Positions 8,520-17,069 of a DNA stretch of 64,000 nt are shown here, in pieces. Made by a program: the position numbers and the translations under genes. Each line of letters begins with the position of its first letter. Position 1 is the stretch's first letter. Origin of the DNA: Nostocoides sp. HKS02 (lineage in GTDB: Bacteria; Actinomycetota; Actinomycetes; Actinomycetales; Dermatophilaceae); contig NZ_CP046121.1 of NCBI RefSeq assembly GCF_009707485.1, positions 248,001-312,000 of the forward strand. The letters run 5' to 3'. Below the pieces are notes generated by a model that worked only from the letters and a program-made list of their open reading frames with translations, searched no databases and was not told the DNA's origin.

Positions 8520-10449
8520 GAGGCACCGTCCTCGCCGTGAGGTGGCGCCGGGTCTTCTCGAGCTCGCGCCGGACAGCGGTCTCCAGGTGGGCTGCGGTGA
8601 CCGCCGACCCGTCGGCTGTCGCGAGTACCGTCGCGGACAGTGCGGCGGCCCGGATCGCCGCCCCGGACAGCTCCTCACGCGCGGCCCACGCGGTGTCCGT
8701 GTCGGCCGCCAGCAGTCGCCCGGGCAGGATCCGACGCCACAGCTCCTCGCGGTCACGGTGGTCGGGCAGGTCGAACCGGACGCTGAGCCGGATCCGCCGG
8801 GCGAAGGCCTCGTCCAGCGCGGCGGGCCGGTTGCTGGTGAGGACGACGACCCCCGTGTGCAGCTCGATCCGCTGGAGCAGGTGGTCGATCTCGAGGTTGG
8901 CGTACCGGTCGCGGGCGTCGGTGACCTCGCCACGCTTGCCGAACAGGCCATCGGCCTCGTCGAACAGGAGCACGACGCCTGCGGTAGCGGCCGCGCCGAG
9001 CACGGCGTCGAGGTTGCGCTGGGTGTCACCGAGCCACTTGCTGACGACCTTGGCGAGGTCGACGACCCACAGGTCGCGGTCGACCGCTGCCGCGACGGCC
9101 TCGGCCGCGGCCGTCTTGCCGCTCCCGGACGGTCCGTGGAACAGCGCGACCACGGCGCGCCCCCGAACCCCCTCGAGGTGCAGCGCCTCGTGGGCGGCGG
9201 CCGACCAGCGCGCATGGGCGACGACCTCGTCGAGCCCCTCGCGGGTGCCAGCCGACAGGACGAGGTCGGCCAGCCGCGTCGTGGCCGGCACCTGTCGGGC
9301 CAGCCCGGCCGGATCGTGTCGGGGTTGGCCGCGCAGCGCAGCCGCGATGTCGTCGCCGTCGGGCTGGCCACCGCGGGCCCGGGCGGCGGCGACCGCTCGG
9401 GCCACGACCTCGGCGATCCCGCGCTCGCCCAACGGGAGCCGGCTCGCGTATGCCGTGAGGTCGGCTTGAGCGACGCGGATCCCGGCTGTTCGCAACGCAG
9501 TCCGCCACTCGTGCTCCGCTGCCGTGAGGGCCGGGGCCGGCACGTCGACCAGGTGCCAGCCGGGCGGCGATATCGCGTCCGCCGGCCCGAGGGCGAGGAC
9601 GCAGCCGTCCGGCGGGCTCTCGCCGACGCCGAGCAGCATGGCGGGAAGCTCGCGCCCGAGGGTGAGGAGCAGCGAGCTCAGGCCGGGGGACCGGGGGCTC
9701 GTCGCGACCGGCATACCGAGCCGACCCGCCACCGCGTCACGCAGGGCTTCACGGTCGTCGTCGGCGGCACAGCGTGCCAGGACGCGACCCCCCGCCGCGA
9801 CGAGGTCGGCGAGCCGGGTGGCGACCGTGCTCAGGCGAGGGGCAACGGGTCTGGTCGTCACATCGACCCGGACGGGACGGACGAGCAGGTCGGCCGAGGC
9901 GGCGGTGAGGGTCAGGGGATGCGCGGGTCCCGGGGCGGGGTCGAGCAGCCCGTACCGGACCAGCGGTGAGGCCTCGCCGACGACGACGGGCACGTCGACG
10001 CCAAGCGGGGCCAGGCTGAGCCGGACGCTGGCTGGGGTGGCCCACCTGCGGCGCGCATCGTCGTGGAGGCAGCCGAACGCGACGGCGAGCTGGGGGTCGA
10101 CGGCAGTCCACCACGCGGCCGCGAGCAGGGCCTCGTCCCCGGCGCAGAGCCCGGCTGCGGCCGCGATCGCGGCGAGGGTGCCCTCGGACGGCAGTGCGTC
10201 GTGGAACGTCCGGCCCCGCACGCTCCGCGCTGCCAGCTGCCGATCGAGCACTCCCACGCCGGCGGTGGCTCGGGACGCGTCGTCGAGGTCGTCCGTCGAC
10301 CAGGCGGCACGGTAGGCGCGCAGGGCCGCGGTCGCCGCGCCCGCGAGGATGTCCCGCCAGGCGGCCAGCCGCGGGTCCTCCCGCCCCCGTCCGGCAGGCA
10401 GCCGGTCGACGGCTGGTTCGACCGGGGTCCCTGCGGCGGCCGCGCTCAC
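8509..10449 (-). CDS. AAA+ ATPase of eCIS (Afp15/Pvc15-like)
   Basis: A 646-residue protein from GTG 10449, overlapping the upstream stop (GTGA). The first 400 residues are a divergent Ala-rich region. The C-terminal AAA+ module has Walker A GPSGSGKT (about 439-446), Walker B VLLFDEAD (493-500), sensor-1 Asn near 540 in LTSN, and the arginine-finger pair in ARRIRLSVRF (about 550). Afp15/Pvc15-type ATPases are required for particle assembly or recycling in eCIS, and this is the only ATPase in the cluster. All catalytic motifs look intact. Confidence 0.9.
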   Translation of the reverse strand: MSAAAAGTPVEPAVDRLPAGRGREDPRLAAWRDILAGAATAALRAYRAAWSTDDLDDASRATAGVGVLDRQLAARSVRGRTFHDALPSEGTLAAIAAAAGLCAGDEALLAAAWWTAVDPQLAVAFGCLHDDARRRWATPASVRLSLAPLGVDVPVVVGEASPLVRYGLLDPAPGPAHPLTLTAASADLLVRPVRVDVTTRPVAPRLSTVATRLADLVAAGGRVLARCAADDDREALRDAVAGRLGMPVATSPRSPGLSSLLLTLGRELPAMLLGVGESPPDGCVLALGPADAISPPGWHLVDVPAPALTAAEHEWRTALRTAGIRVAQADLTAYASRLPLGERGIAEVVARAVAAARARGGQPDGDDIAAALRGQPRHDPAGLARQVPATTRLADLVLSAGTREGLDEVVAHARWSAAAHEALHLEGVRGRAVVALFHGPSGSGKTAAAEAVAAAVDRDLWVVDLAKVVSKWLGDTQRNLDAVLGAAATAGVVLLFDEADGLFGKRGEVTDARDRYANLEIDHLLQRIELHTGVVVLTSNRPAALDEAFARRIRLSVRFDLPDHRDREELWRRILPGRLLAADTDTAWAAREELSGAAIRAAALSATVLATADGSAVTAAHLETAVRRELEKTRRHLTARTVPRGQ

Positions 10450-11637
10450 GGCGCCACCGCCAGGTCCGTGGTCGGGCCGCTGATGGTGCCGGCCCGAAGG
10501 CTCACGGGCACGGTGCCCGTCGCCGGCAACGCGGGCACCGTCGCCCGGACAGTGGTCGGGGTGAGCACGGCATACGGGGCCGACGCGCCGCCGAAGAACA
10601 CCTCGCCATCGGCGGTCGCGTGGCGCACGGTGAGGGTGACGTCGACCCCGGCCTGGAGCGGAGCCGAGGCGGACACGACGACCGGCACGACGGTGACCAT
10701 CGCGTGCCCGCTGCCGGCGGGCAGACCGTCGGCGAGGTTGGTGACGACGAGCGGACGCTGTCCCGCGACGACGGTGTCGTTCGGGAGGTGGACGAGCAGG
10801 CCGTTGTCGGTGGTCGTCGCAGGCAGGGTCCACGGCCCGGTGCTGTGGGTGTGCACGGGGTCCGGCCGGCCATCGGTGGGGTCGTCGGGGTCGCCGGCCA
10901 GCCGCCCGAGCGTGACCCGACGCTCGTCGGTGAGGCCGCGCACCCGCAGGGCGAGGGGCTCGTCGAAGGAGACCGTCGACGGGACGACCGCGGCGATGAC
11001 GGGCACGAGCGCGGGAGCGACGCCGACGCGCCGCACCTGGACCGGCGGCCCCGCCACGAACCCGGTCTGCGGGGGCACGGTCACGAGGCTCACGGCATAA
11101 CCCACCGAGAGCCGAAGGGCGTGGGAGCCGGTGTTCCACAGGGCCGCCACGGTCTCGATGGCCACCGGGTCGGACGTGATGCGCAACGGCTCGAGCATCC
11201 CGACCAGCGCCGTGGCGACGTCACCCACCGACCGGTCGGGCCCGGTCGCGACGGGGGGTGTCGATTCCGAAGATCCCGTTGTCGTGCAACGCCGACATGA
11301 CCGCGGACAGGCCGGCGTGGACGACGTCGTCCTCGCTGCCCTGGGCGGCGAGCTCACCGGGGTCGGCGGAGAGCAGGTACCGCAACGTGAGGGCCAGCGG
11401 AGGGTGCCCTCGGCGGGTTCGCCAGCCGCTCACCGGGTACTCCATGTTCACGTATGCCGTGGACGGCTCGATCCGGTAGAGGAACCAGTTGAGCCGCGCG
11501 CCGTCGACCGGCCGGTCGAGCGGACCCACGCTGACGCCGACCGGGTTCGCGAGGCCCTTGAGGGCCTCGGTCGTGAGGGTGCGGAGCACCTCGTCGACCC
11601 CGGCGATGACGGGTGGACCTGGCGTGAACAGGGTCAC
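10446..11637 (-). CDS. DUF4255 / Pvc16-like tube-cap protein, interrupted by a frameshift
   Basis: The start is GTG 11637, coupled to the preceding stop (GTGA). Residues 1 to about 130 give a clear DUF4255 (Pvc16 N-terminal) domain, including ARLNWFLYRIEPSTAYVN, 'PPLALTLRYLLSA' and 'ALHDNGIFGID'. The frame then stops at 11221, but the +1 frame continues the same domain ('DVATALVGMLEPLRITSD', 'HALRLSVGYAVSLVTV') and Ig/IPT-like beta domains to 10446. A run of six bases (G on plus, C in the gene) at 11253-11258 sits at the break; five would restore one 396-residue protein. By family it caps or terminates the tube. The break could be a sequencing indel, a true mutation, or +1 frameshifting on a CCC codon. 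Confidence 0.7.
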
Positions 11638-12511
11638 CAGGCACCTCCTCGTCGAGCCGTGATCCCGGCGGCGACGAGCCGGCATCCGGCGAATGGATCC
11701 TGTTGAGCCGCAGGCGAATCCACCTGCACTTCGATCCGGCCGATGACGACCTGTGGTGCCGGGGCGGGCGGTGCCGGGGGACTGGTTCCATCGCGCCGTT
11801 CCGCCGCTGGTGGGCTGGTCCGAGGACCGAGGGACTCGGGTGGCGCGACGGTCGTCGGGGTCGGATCCTGGGTGGCCACCGAGTCGGGCCGGAACCGGCC
11901 CGACGTCGGGTCCAGCGGCGGGTGCGCTGTCGCGGACCACGGTCGCACCGACGGGACGCCCGACTCGATGCCCGACTCGATGCCTGACCCGATGCCCGAC
12001 CCGATGCCCGCACCGGCCGGCGCGGTGCCGCCAGGACGCGCCACCACAGGCCGCCCGGGGGCAGGCTCGGGGAGGTCCACGGCGCGGCCAGCGTCGGTGC
12101 CGGTCGAACCTGCGCCCGGGCGAGCCGCGAACCGTCGTCGACCCGGGCCGGCGCGCCACCGCCTGGCATCGTCGCCGTCCATGGTGCGCGGGACCACGGC
12201 CCATCGAGGGCCGCAGCCTCGTCTGACGCGGCGACGGCGGGCCATGCCGGCTCGGTCTGCACAGCCCGGCGCGCTGCCGGCCGGATCGACGGCCCCCACT
12301 GGCTCGGCCGGCCCCCGCTGCCGTCCGGCAGGGCATCGCTCGGCACGGTCAGCGGCGCAAGCGGGACGGACCTGGGCTCGCTGGGCTCGGTGAGCGTGCT
12401 CGGTACGGGCACCGGCGGCAGGGCCGCGCGCGAAAGGACCCGGGCCAGTCCACCCGGGGGTCGCCCGGTTGCAGGTCCGGTCGCACGCCCGGCGGTGGGC
12501 GGCGCGCTCAT
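11634..12511 (-). CDS. Proline-rich linker-type eCIS protein with a probable frame change
   Basis: The ATG at 12511 overlaps the upstream stop (TGATG). The first frame reads a Pro/Ala-rich sequence to about residue 145 and then would run antisense-like across the whole next gene. A second frame, read from about 12030-12110 down to the stop at 11634, contains natural Pro/Ser-rich sequence, the (GI-G/E-S) repeats and a beta-like 'VVIGRIEVQVDSPAA'. That stop is coupled (GTGA) to the DUF4255 gene. One missing base would give a single 292-residue protein. I do not recognise the family. Low complexity makes the exact break hard to place, and two separate proteins remain possible. Confidence 0.5.
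11955..12014. repeat. 12-bp coding tandem repeat (5 units)
   Basis: Five consecutive 12-bp units related to gatgcccgactc. On the minus strand they encode Gly-Ile-(Gly/Glu)-Ser tetrapeptides in the proline-rich eCIS protein. Units differ by one to three bases, so the array can vary in number without changing frame. It probably encodes a flexible linker. Confidence 0.85.
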
Positions 12512-13203
12512 CAGGCCACTCCGGAGACGAGCGCGGCGAGCCGCTGACGGCGCTGGTCGGGCAGGGACTCGATGGTCGGCAGGTCCCATCCGTAGGTCGA
12601 GGCGAGCAGGTGCACCTCACGGTCGAGCTCGGCGCACGCGACCGCCAGCCCGCGGAGCACGAGCGGGACGACGTCCACATCGGCCACGACCGGTTCACCG
12701 CACTCTGCGCACGCCGAGCGCAGCGGCCCAGCGAGGGACTGCTCAGCGCGGTCGAGGTCGGCCCAGCTCGCGCCCGTCTCGTCGGACACCTGCGCAGCGC
12801 CCAGACGGCACCGGTCCAGGATCGCGGCGGGCTCGCGCGCGGCCGCCAGCAGGTCGGCATACGACGGCTCGCGAAGCCCGCCCCCGTCGCCCGTCAGCGT
12901 CGACGCCCAGACGTGCCGGCCCACCGAGGACGAGGTGAGCAACAGCGTCGTGAGCGCGCCGCACGCATCGCACCGGACAGTCACGTCGAGGGGCGCACCA
13001 CGCAGGTCCTCGTATGCCGCGAGCAGACGCCGGTCCGCTGCCCCGACCGGCAGGTCGGCCGGGTCGTCGACCCCGTAGAACGCGAGCTCGAAGGGGTCGG
13101 GTCGGGCGCGCAGGACGGCCACCGCCTGGCTCAGCAGGTCGGTGCCGTCCTCGAAGGCCGCCGCCAGCAGGGCCAGCGGTGAGGCCGTGCGCCCGGTGTC
13201 CAT
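12511..13203 (-). CDS. Baseplate hub assembly chaperone-like protein (T4 gp26-type) with zinc-ribbon cysteines
   Basis: A 230-residue protein from ATG 13203, one base after the tube gene stop. The C-terminal 35 residues (DREVHLLASTYGWDLPTIE, then LPDQRRQRLAAL) match the pattern of T4-family baseplate hub assembly chaperones and the short DUF6760 proteins of eCIS operons. It also has two cysteine pairs, CDAC at about residues 79-82 and CAEC at about 163-166, which together could bind zinc. By family it helps assemble the baseplate and is not part of the final particle. The Cys4 site is an observation; zinc binding is inferred. Confidence 0.65.
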   Translation of the reverse strand: MDTGRTASPLALLAAAFEDGTDLLSQAVAVLRARPDPFELAFYGVDDPADLPVGAADRRLLAAYEDLRGAPLDVTVRCDACGALTTLLLTSSSVGRHVWASTLTGDGGGLREPSYADLLAAAREPAAILDRCRLGAAQVSDETGASWADLDRAEQSLAGPLRSACAECGEPVVADVDVVPLVLRGLAVACAELDREVHLLASTYGWDLPTIESLPDQRRQRLAALVSGVA

Positions 13204-13204
13204 C

Positions 13205-13708
13205 TCACACGGCTTGCTCGGCCGGTTCGGTGACGTCGGGGTCGCGTTCCCAGCCCTCGAGCTCGAGCTTGATGCTCTGGATGGCCACCGCTGCTGTCGC
13301 GGCGTCGAGGGCCGGCAGCGCCTGGTACTCCGAGACCCAGCACCGGAACAGCTTGTAGCTGATGACCTTCTGGCCGGCCTCGTTGAACACGTCGACGATG
13401 AGGTCCTTGCGGAAGTCCTTGAGCGAGATGCCCGGCTGCTCGAGGGTGCTCACCTTGTTGGCCCACGCCTCGAAGGCCGGGTCGTGGGTGACGCCCCGCT
13501 CGAGGGTGACCGCGTCGTAGGTCGTCAGCCCGGGGCTCTTGCGCGCCCGGCCCGGGTCGCCCCCGACCCGGTGCGTGACCGGCGCCGTGCTCCGCTTGAG
13601 TGGCGACATCTTCGACAGGCCGGCGACGTAGACGCCGTCCCACTTCACCCGGAACATGTGGGTCTTGTACGGGTCGAACCGGGTGGGGTTCACCGTGAAC
13701 TCGGCCAT
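13205..13708 (-). CDS. eCIS inner tube protein (Hcp / T4 gp19-like)
   Basis: A 167-residue protein from ATG 13708, one base after the sheath stop. It starts with MAEFTVNPTRFDPYKTHMF and has the conserved 'FRVKWDGVYVAGLSKMSPLKR' segment. A long helix with 'FRKDLIVDVFNEAGQKV' precedes 'YKLFRCWVSEYQALP' and an acidic C-terminal helix, all typical of tail tube proteins encoded next to the sheath. It polymerises as hexameric rings inside the sheath. Only one clear tube gene lies here, plus the tube-initiator further on. Confidence 0.92.
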   Translation of the reverse strand: MAEFTVNPTRFDPYKTHMFRVKWDGVYVAGLSKMSPLKRSTAPVTHRVGGDPGRARKSPGLTTYDAVTLERGVTHDPAFEAWANKVSTLEQPGISLKDFRKDLIVDVFNEAGQKVISYKLFRCWVSEYQALPALDAATAAVAIQSIKLELEGWERDPDVTEPAEQAV

Positions 13709-13709
13709 G

Positions 13710-15617
13710 TCACTCTCCCGCCTGGCTGATCTGGGTGATCGTGATGACGACGAACTCGGCCGGCTTGAGCGGTGCGAAGCCGACGACGACGTTCACCCGC
13801 CCCGCATCGATCTCGGTCTGCGGGTTGACGCTCGAGTCACAGATGACGAAGAAGCTGTCGGACTCCGCCCGCTTCTCGGACTGCTGGAACGCGCCCTGCT
13901 GGAACAGCCCGCGCATGAAGCCGCCCACCGCGAGCCGCAGTTGGGCCCACAGGTCCGGGTCGTTCGGTTCGAACACCGCGAACTGCGTGCCGAGGTAGAG
14001 GCTCGCGGACAGGTAGTCGGTGAGCCGCCGGATCGGCACGTACTTGAAGTCGCTCTGCAGGACGTCGCTGCCGGCGAGGGTCCGCGCACCCCAGACGACC
14101 AGTCCCGCGCCGGGGAAGGTTCGCAGGACGTTGAGCCCGAGCGGGTTGAGGTCGCCCGAGACGTCGTCGTTGGTGGGGGCGGTGACACCCAGCGCGCCCG
14201 CGACGCCCGCATCGAGGCCGGCCGGGGCCTTCCAGACACCCCGCGAGGAGTCGGTGCGCGCCATGATGCCGGCGACCGCTCCGCTCGCGCCGAACCCGTC
14301 GGGTGTCGAGTCGGCGGTGACCAACCGCGGCCAGTACACCGCGCCGTGGGCGCCTTGGGCACGCAGGACGTTGGCTGCCGTCTTGAGCTGGGCGGGCGTG
14401 AGCGCGGCTGCCGGGTCGACCACGAGGAACGCGTTCTGCCGACGGCAGTAGTCGAGCGCGGTGTTGACCGGGGCGGCATCGCTCGTCGTCACGCCGGGCA
14501 GGCAGAGCAGGTTGAACCGCGGGAAGTCGAGGACGTCGAGGGCGAGCATCCCCTGGCCGGCACTCGCCGAGACGATGTCGGAGGCGGTGGGAGTCGAACC
14601 GTCGCCACCACCAGCGAGTCCGGCGGGCGCCGCAACCGCCGGGCGGTAGGGCGCCGAACCGGCCACCTCAGTACCGCCGCGGGCGACGCCGAGGCCGAAG
14701 TCCTCCGACGCGTCGTTCAGACCGATCAGGCCGACGACGACCGCACTGTCCAGCCCGGTGGTCTTGCTCGTGAGGACGAAGCTGCCGCCCGAGATGTTGG
14801 CGCTCACCGGCCAGATCGAGGTGGGTGCGTTGATCTCGGCCTTGACGTCGTTGACGGTGTGCGCGACGGGCGGGTTCTCCGTCGGGAAGAGGACGTAGTC
14901 GGTGGCAGGGCCCTGGTCGACCGAGAGGCGGATGGCCTTGCCGCTGACGTTGACGTTCGTTGCCCCGGTCACGGCGACCGTGCCGGTCGAGGTTCCCGCC
15001 GCAGGGGCGGGCGCCGGCGCGCCGCTGACGGCGGCTGTCACCAGGGTGCTCGCCGCCAGGACCGTCTCGACGTAGCGCAGGCTGCCCGGCGACATGGACA
15101 GCTCGGACCAGGTCTCCTGGCTGATGACGCTGGCCGGACCTCCTCCGACTCCGGGAGCCCACTCGGTGAGGACGAGGGTGAACCGGTCGTCGGGGAACTG
15201 GGCTGCGCCCCTGACCTCGACGAAGAGCCCGGTCTGCGCTCCAGAGCCACCACCGGTGCCGTTGGCCCACCCGCCCCGGGAGCGGGCGGTGAGCGTCACG
15301 ACGAGGCCGTTCGCCGCGGGCAGGGCCAAGAGCGCCTGGGCTGCTCCTCCGCCGAGGGCGCGGACGATGATGGCCCGGGTGCCACCGTTGGCGAAGAACA
15401 GGCCCACGGAATGGCCCATGGGATGGGTCGTGTCCATGACGTCGCCGAAGGTGCGGATGTAGCTGGCGAAGCTGGTCAGGGCCACCGGGGTGTCGCCGGG
15501 GCCTTTGCGCGCCGCACCGACGAACGCGGTCACCGACGTCGACACCCCGGTGATGACGTGGGAACCCGACTTCTGCTCGACGATGTAGACGCCGGGATAG
15601 GTGGTTTGTACGGGCAC
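13710..15617 (-). CDS. eCIS contractile sheath protein
   Basis: A 635-residue protein from GTG 15617 with a strong GGGAGG ribosome-binding site. The frame stays open upstream, but this start gives the canonical sheath N-terminus ('TTYPGVYIVEQKSGSH...ITGVSTSVTAFVG'). The C-terminal domain shows the sheath hallmark 'YVPIRRLTDYLSASLYLGTQF', then 'FEPNDPDLWAQLRLAVGGFMRGLFQQGAF' (only key residues cited) and the final strand 'FVVITITQIS'. The central 300 residues are a variable surface domain rich in Gly, Ser and Thr. It forms the outer tube that contracts to drive the inner tube forward. First structural gene after the regulator. Confidence 0.92.
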   Translation of the reverse strand: MPVQTTYPGVYIVEQKSGSHVITGVSTSVTAFVGAARKGPGDTPVALTSFASYIRTFGDVMDTTHPMGHSVGLFFANGGTRAIIVRALGGGAAQALLALPAANGLVVTLTARSRGGWANGTGGGSGAQTGLFVEVRGAAQFPDDRFTLVLTEWAPGVGGGPASVISQETWSELSMSPGSLRYVETVLAASTLVTAAVSGAPAPAPAAGTSTGTVAVTGATNVNVSGKAIRLSVDQGPATDYVLFPTENPPVAHTVNDVKAEINAPTSIWPVSANISGGSFVLTSKTTGLDSAVVVGLIGLNDASEDFGLGVARGGTEVAGSAPYRPAVAAPAGLAGGGDGSTPTASDIVSASAGQGMLALDVLDFPRFNLLCLPGVTTSDAAPVNTALDYCRRQNAFLVVDPAAALTPAQLKTAANVLRAQGAHGAVYWPRLVTADSTPDGFGASGAVAGIMARTDSSRGVWKAPAGLDAGVAGALGVTAPTNDDVSGDLNPLGLNVLRTFPGAGLVVWGARTLAGSDVLQSDFKYVPIRRLTDYLSASLYLGTQFAVFEPNDPDLWAQLRLAVGGFMRGLFQQGAFQQSEKRAESDSFFVICDSSVNPQTEIDAGRVNVVVGFAPLKPAEFVVITITQISQAGE

Positions 15618-15723
15618 GAGAGCCTCCCCGGATGCTGCGGCACGGGGCGTGCCGCTACGAGGAAGTCTCCGGGCTGGGCGTTCCCGGGCTTGTTCGTGGC
15701 GCGTCTCCAGCGCATCTCGGCTT

Positions 15724-15767
15724 CGTCCACCAAGCGTCGCCGCAACGTCCACTCCGTCCACCAAGCG
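15724..15767 (-). promoter_or_regulatory. Direct repeats GTGGACG upstream of the eCIS operon
   Basis: The heptamer CGTCCAC (GTGGACG on the transcribed strand) occurs at 15724, 15746 and 15755. Two copies sit in a longer 13-bp direct repeat (cgtccaccaagcg, 15724-15736 and 15755-15767). The first two heptamers are 22 bp apart, a spacing used by SARP-type activators. They lie in the 155-bp gap between the SARP-like gene and the sheath gene. Operator function is an inference. Confidence 0.45.
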
Positions 15768-15772
15768 GCGCC

Positions 15773-16615
15773 TCAGGCGTTGAGGGCGCCGCGTCGCGCG
15801 CTGAGCGAGACGACGTGCCCGCTCTCGGTCAGCATCGACTCGAGCCGGGCGCTCGGCCGCAGGCGCATCTCCGCCCACAACAGGTCGCGGAAGTGGGTGT
15901 AGTGCCGCAATGCCTCGGACGCGTTCCCCTCGGCGAGGTGTGCCGCGATGACGATCCGGTGCGCGCTCTCCCGGAGCGGCTCCAGGCCCGCGGCAGCAAG
16001 GGCAGCCACGAGGGCGCTCCCGGGCCGCCCCGCGTCGAGGTCGTTGCGGGCCAACGTCTCGAGGGTGTGCAGCCGAACCTGCCGCAGCGACTCCCGGGGA
16101 GCATCGAGCCAGGGTTCGGACCACTGGGGCAGCAGGTCCCCCTCGAGCAGCCGGACCGCGTGGGCGCTCACGGGTGGCGTCCCCTGGTGGGTGGCCTCGA
16201 CGATGCGGTTGACCTCGGCCAGGTCGACCTCGATCGACCGGGACAGGATGATCTGGCGGCTGTAGCACTCGACGAGGCCCGGCACGTCGTGGTTGAGCCG
16301 CCACAAGGCGCGACGCAGCAGTGTGCCGGCGTCGTGATCGCTGCGTTCGGGCCACAGGGCCGCCGCGACCGCCGACCGCGCGAACGGGCGGTCCTCGACG
16401 ACGAGGCGGGCGATGAGCTGCTCACTGCCCGTCGGCAGCACGATGTGGCGCCCGTCGCGCAGGACCCGGAAGTGGTGGAGCACCTCGACGCGAAGGCGGG
16501 GGACGGGTTCAGGTGGACGGGCCTCTTGCACGGTGTACCTCCCGCTCCGGAGGGGTCGAGCTCTCGCCTCCGCTGGAGCGTCCCCTGCGATCGATCTTCT
16601 GACCATCGGCGTCAC
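15773..16615 (-). CDS. SARP/BTAD-type transcriptional regulator of the eCIS operon
   Basis: A 280-residue protein; GTG 16615 is used here, with ATG 16606 as an alternative. Residues about 40-135 form an OmpR-like winged helix of the SARP type ('RSAVAAALWPE', then 'LLRRALWRLNHDVPG'). Residues 145-265 form a BTAD helical-repeat domain ('EGDLLPQWSEPWL', 'RHYTHFRDLLWAEM'). No NB-ARC or TPR extension follows, so it is a short SARP. Its position at the head of the operon and in the same orientation suggests it controls the injection-system genes. Direct repeats in the downstream gap are candidate binding sites. A BTAD-type gene beside an eCIS is known from Streptomyces clusters. Confidence 0.8.
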   Translation of the reverse strand: MTPMVRRSIAGDAPAEARARPLRSGRYTVQEARPPEPVPRLRVEVLHHFRVLRDGRHIVLPTGSEQLIARLVVEDRPFARSAVAAALWPERSDHDAGTLLRRALWRLNHDVPGLVECYSRQIILSRSIEVDLAEVNRIVEATHQGTPPVSAHAVRLLEGDLLPQWSEPWLDAPRESLRQVRLHTLETLARNDLDAGRPGSALVAALAAAGLEPLRESAHRIVIAAHLAEGNASEALRHYTHFRDLLWAEMRLRPSARLESMLTESGHVVSLSARRGALNA

Positions 16616-17069
16616 CCTGCAAACGCAGGATCAGTCGGTGAGCCTTGGTTGGGTGGGTCTGTACGCATTTCGGACCGATACCGTGCGAATTCTTTTCCTG
16701 ACATGGGCTTGCTCAGCGCAGGGGATCGCGCTCGAGCGCACGCGCGCGATGGCGGGTGGTGAGGAATGCGCACACCGCCGCGGACATCCTCGGGGAGCAT
16801 GGCGACGCGCGTTCGAGGTGGGTATGCCGCGCCGGCGGCCCCACTGGGTCGCTCGAGACGGGGCCGCTCGGGACCAGGAGAACAACTGCGGTGGTGCTTG
16901 CTGCGACCAGAACCAAGGGTGCGTGCATGATTCTTCCGTCATCGGCGCAATTCGGTGATGATGCCTGCGGTTGACCTGCTTTGCTTCGAGGGTCCCGCCG
17001 GGTTGCCCCATCCGGTTCCCCCGAATGGCGTAGCGCCCATCACCGGTAGCGAGAAGAGAAGGTAGGCCA
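16616..17069. other. Intergenic region with a possible small secreted-peptide gene
   Basis: This 454-bp gap separates divergent genes and must hold the promoters of the regulator (minus) and the P-loop kinase (plus). It has more A+T-rich patches than its surroundings (for example 16671-16700) and one GTATGCCG motif at 16821. A minus-strand reading frame at 16713-16928 starts with ATG after GGAAG and begins MHAPLVLVAASTTAVVLLV, which looks like a signal peptide. The rest is basic and unrecognised. I do not claim it as a gene. Confidence 0.3.

Noticed and set aside
1..16615. Prophage
   Set aside because: Tail-type genes only; no head, terminase, portal, lysis or integrase genes, and eCIS-specific ATPase and DUF4255 are present.
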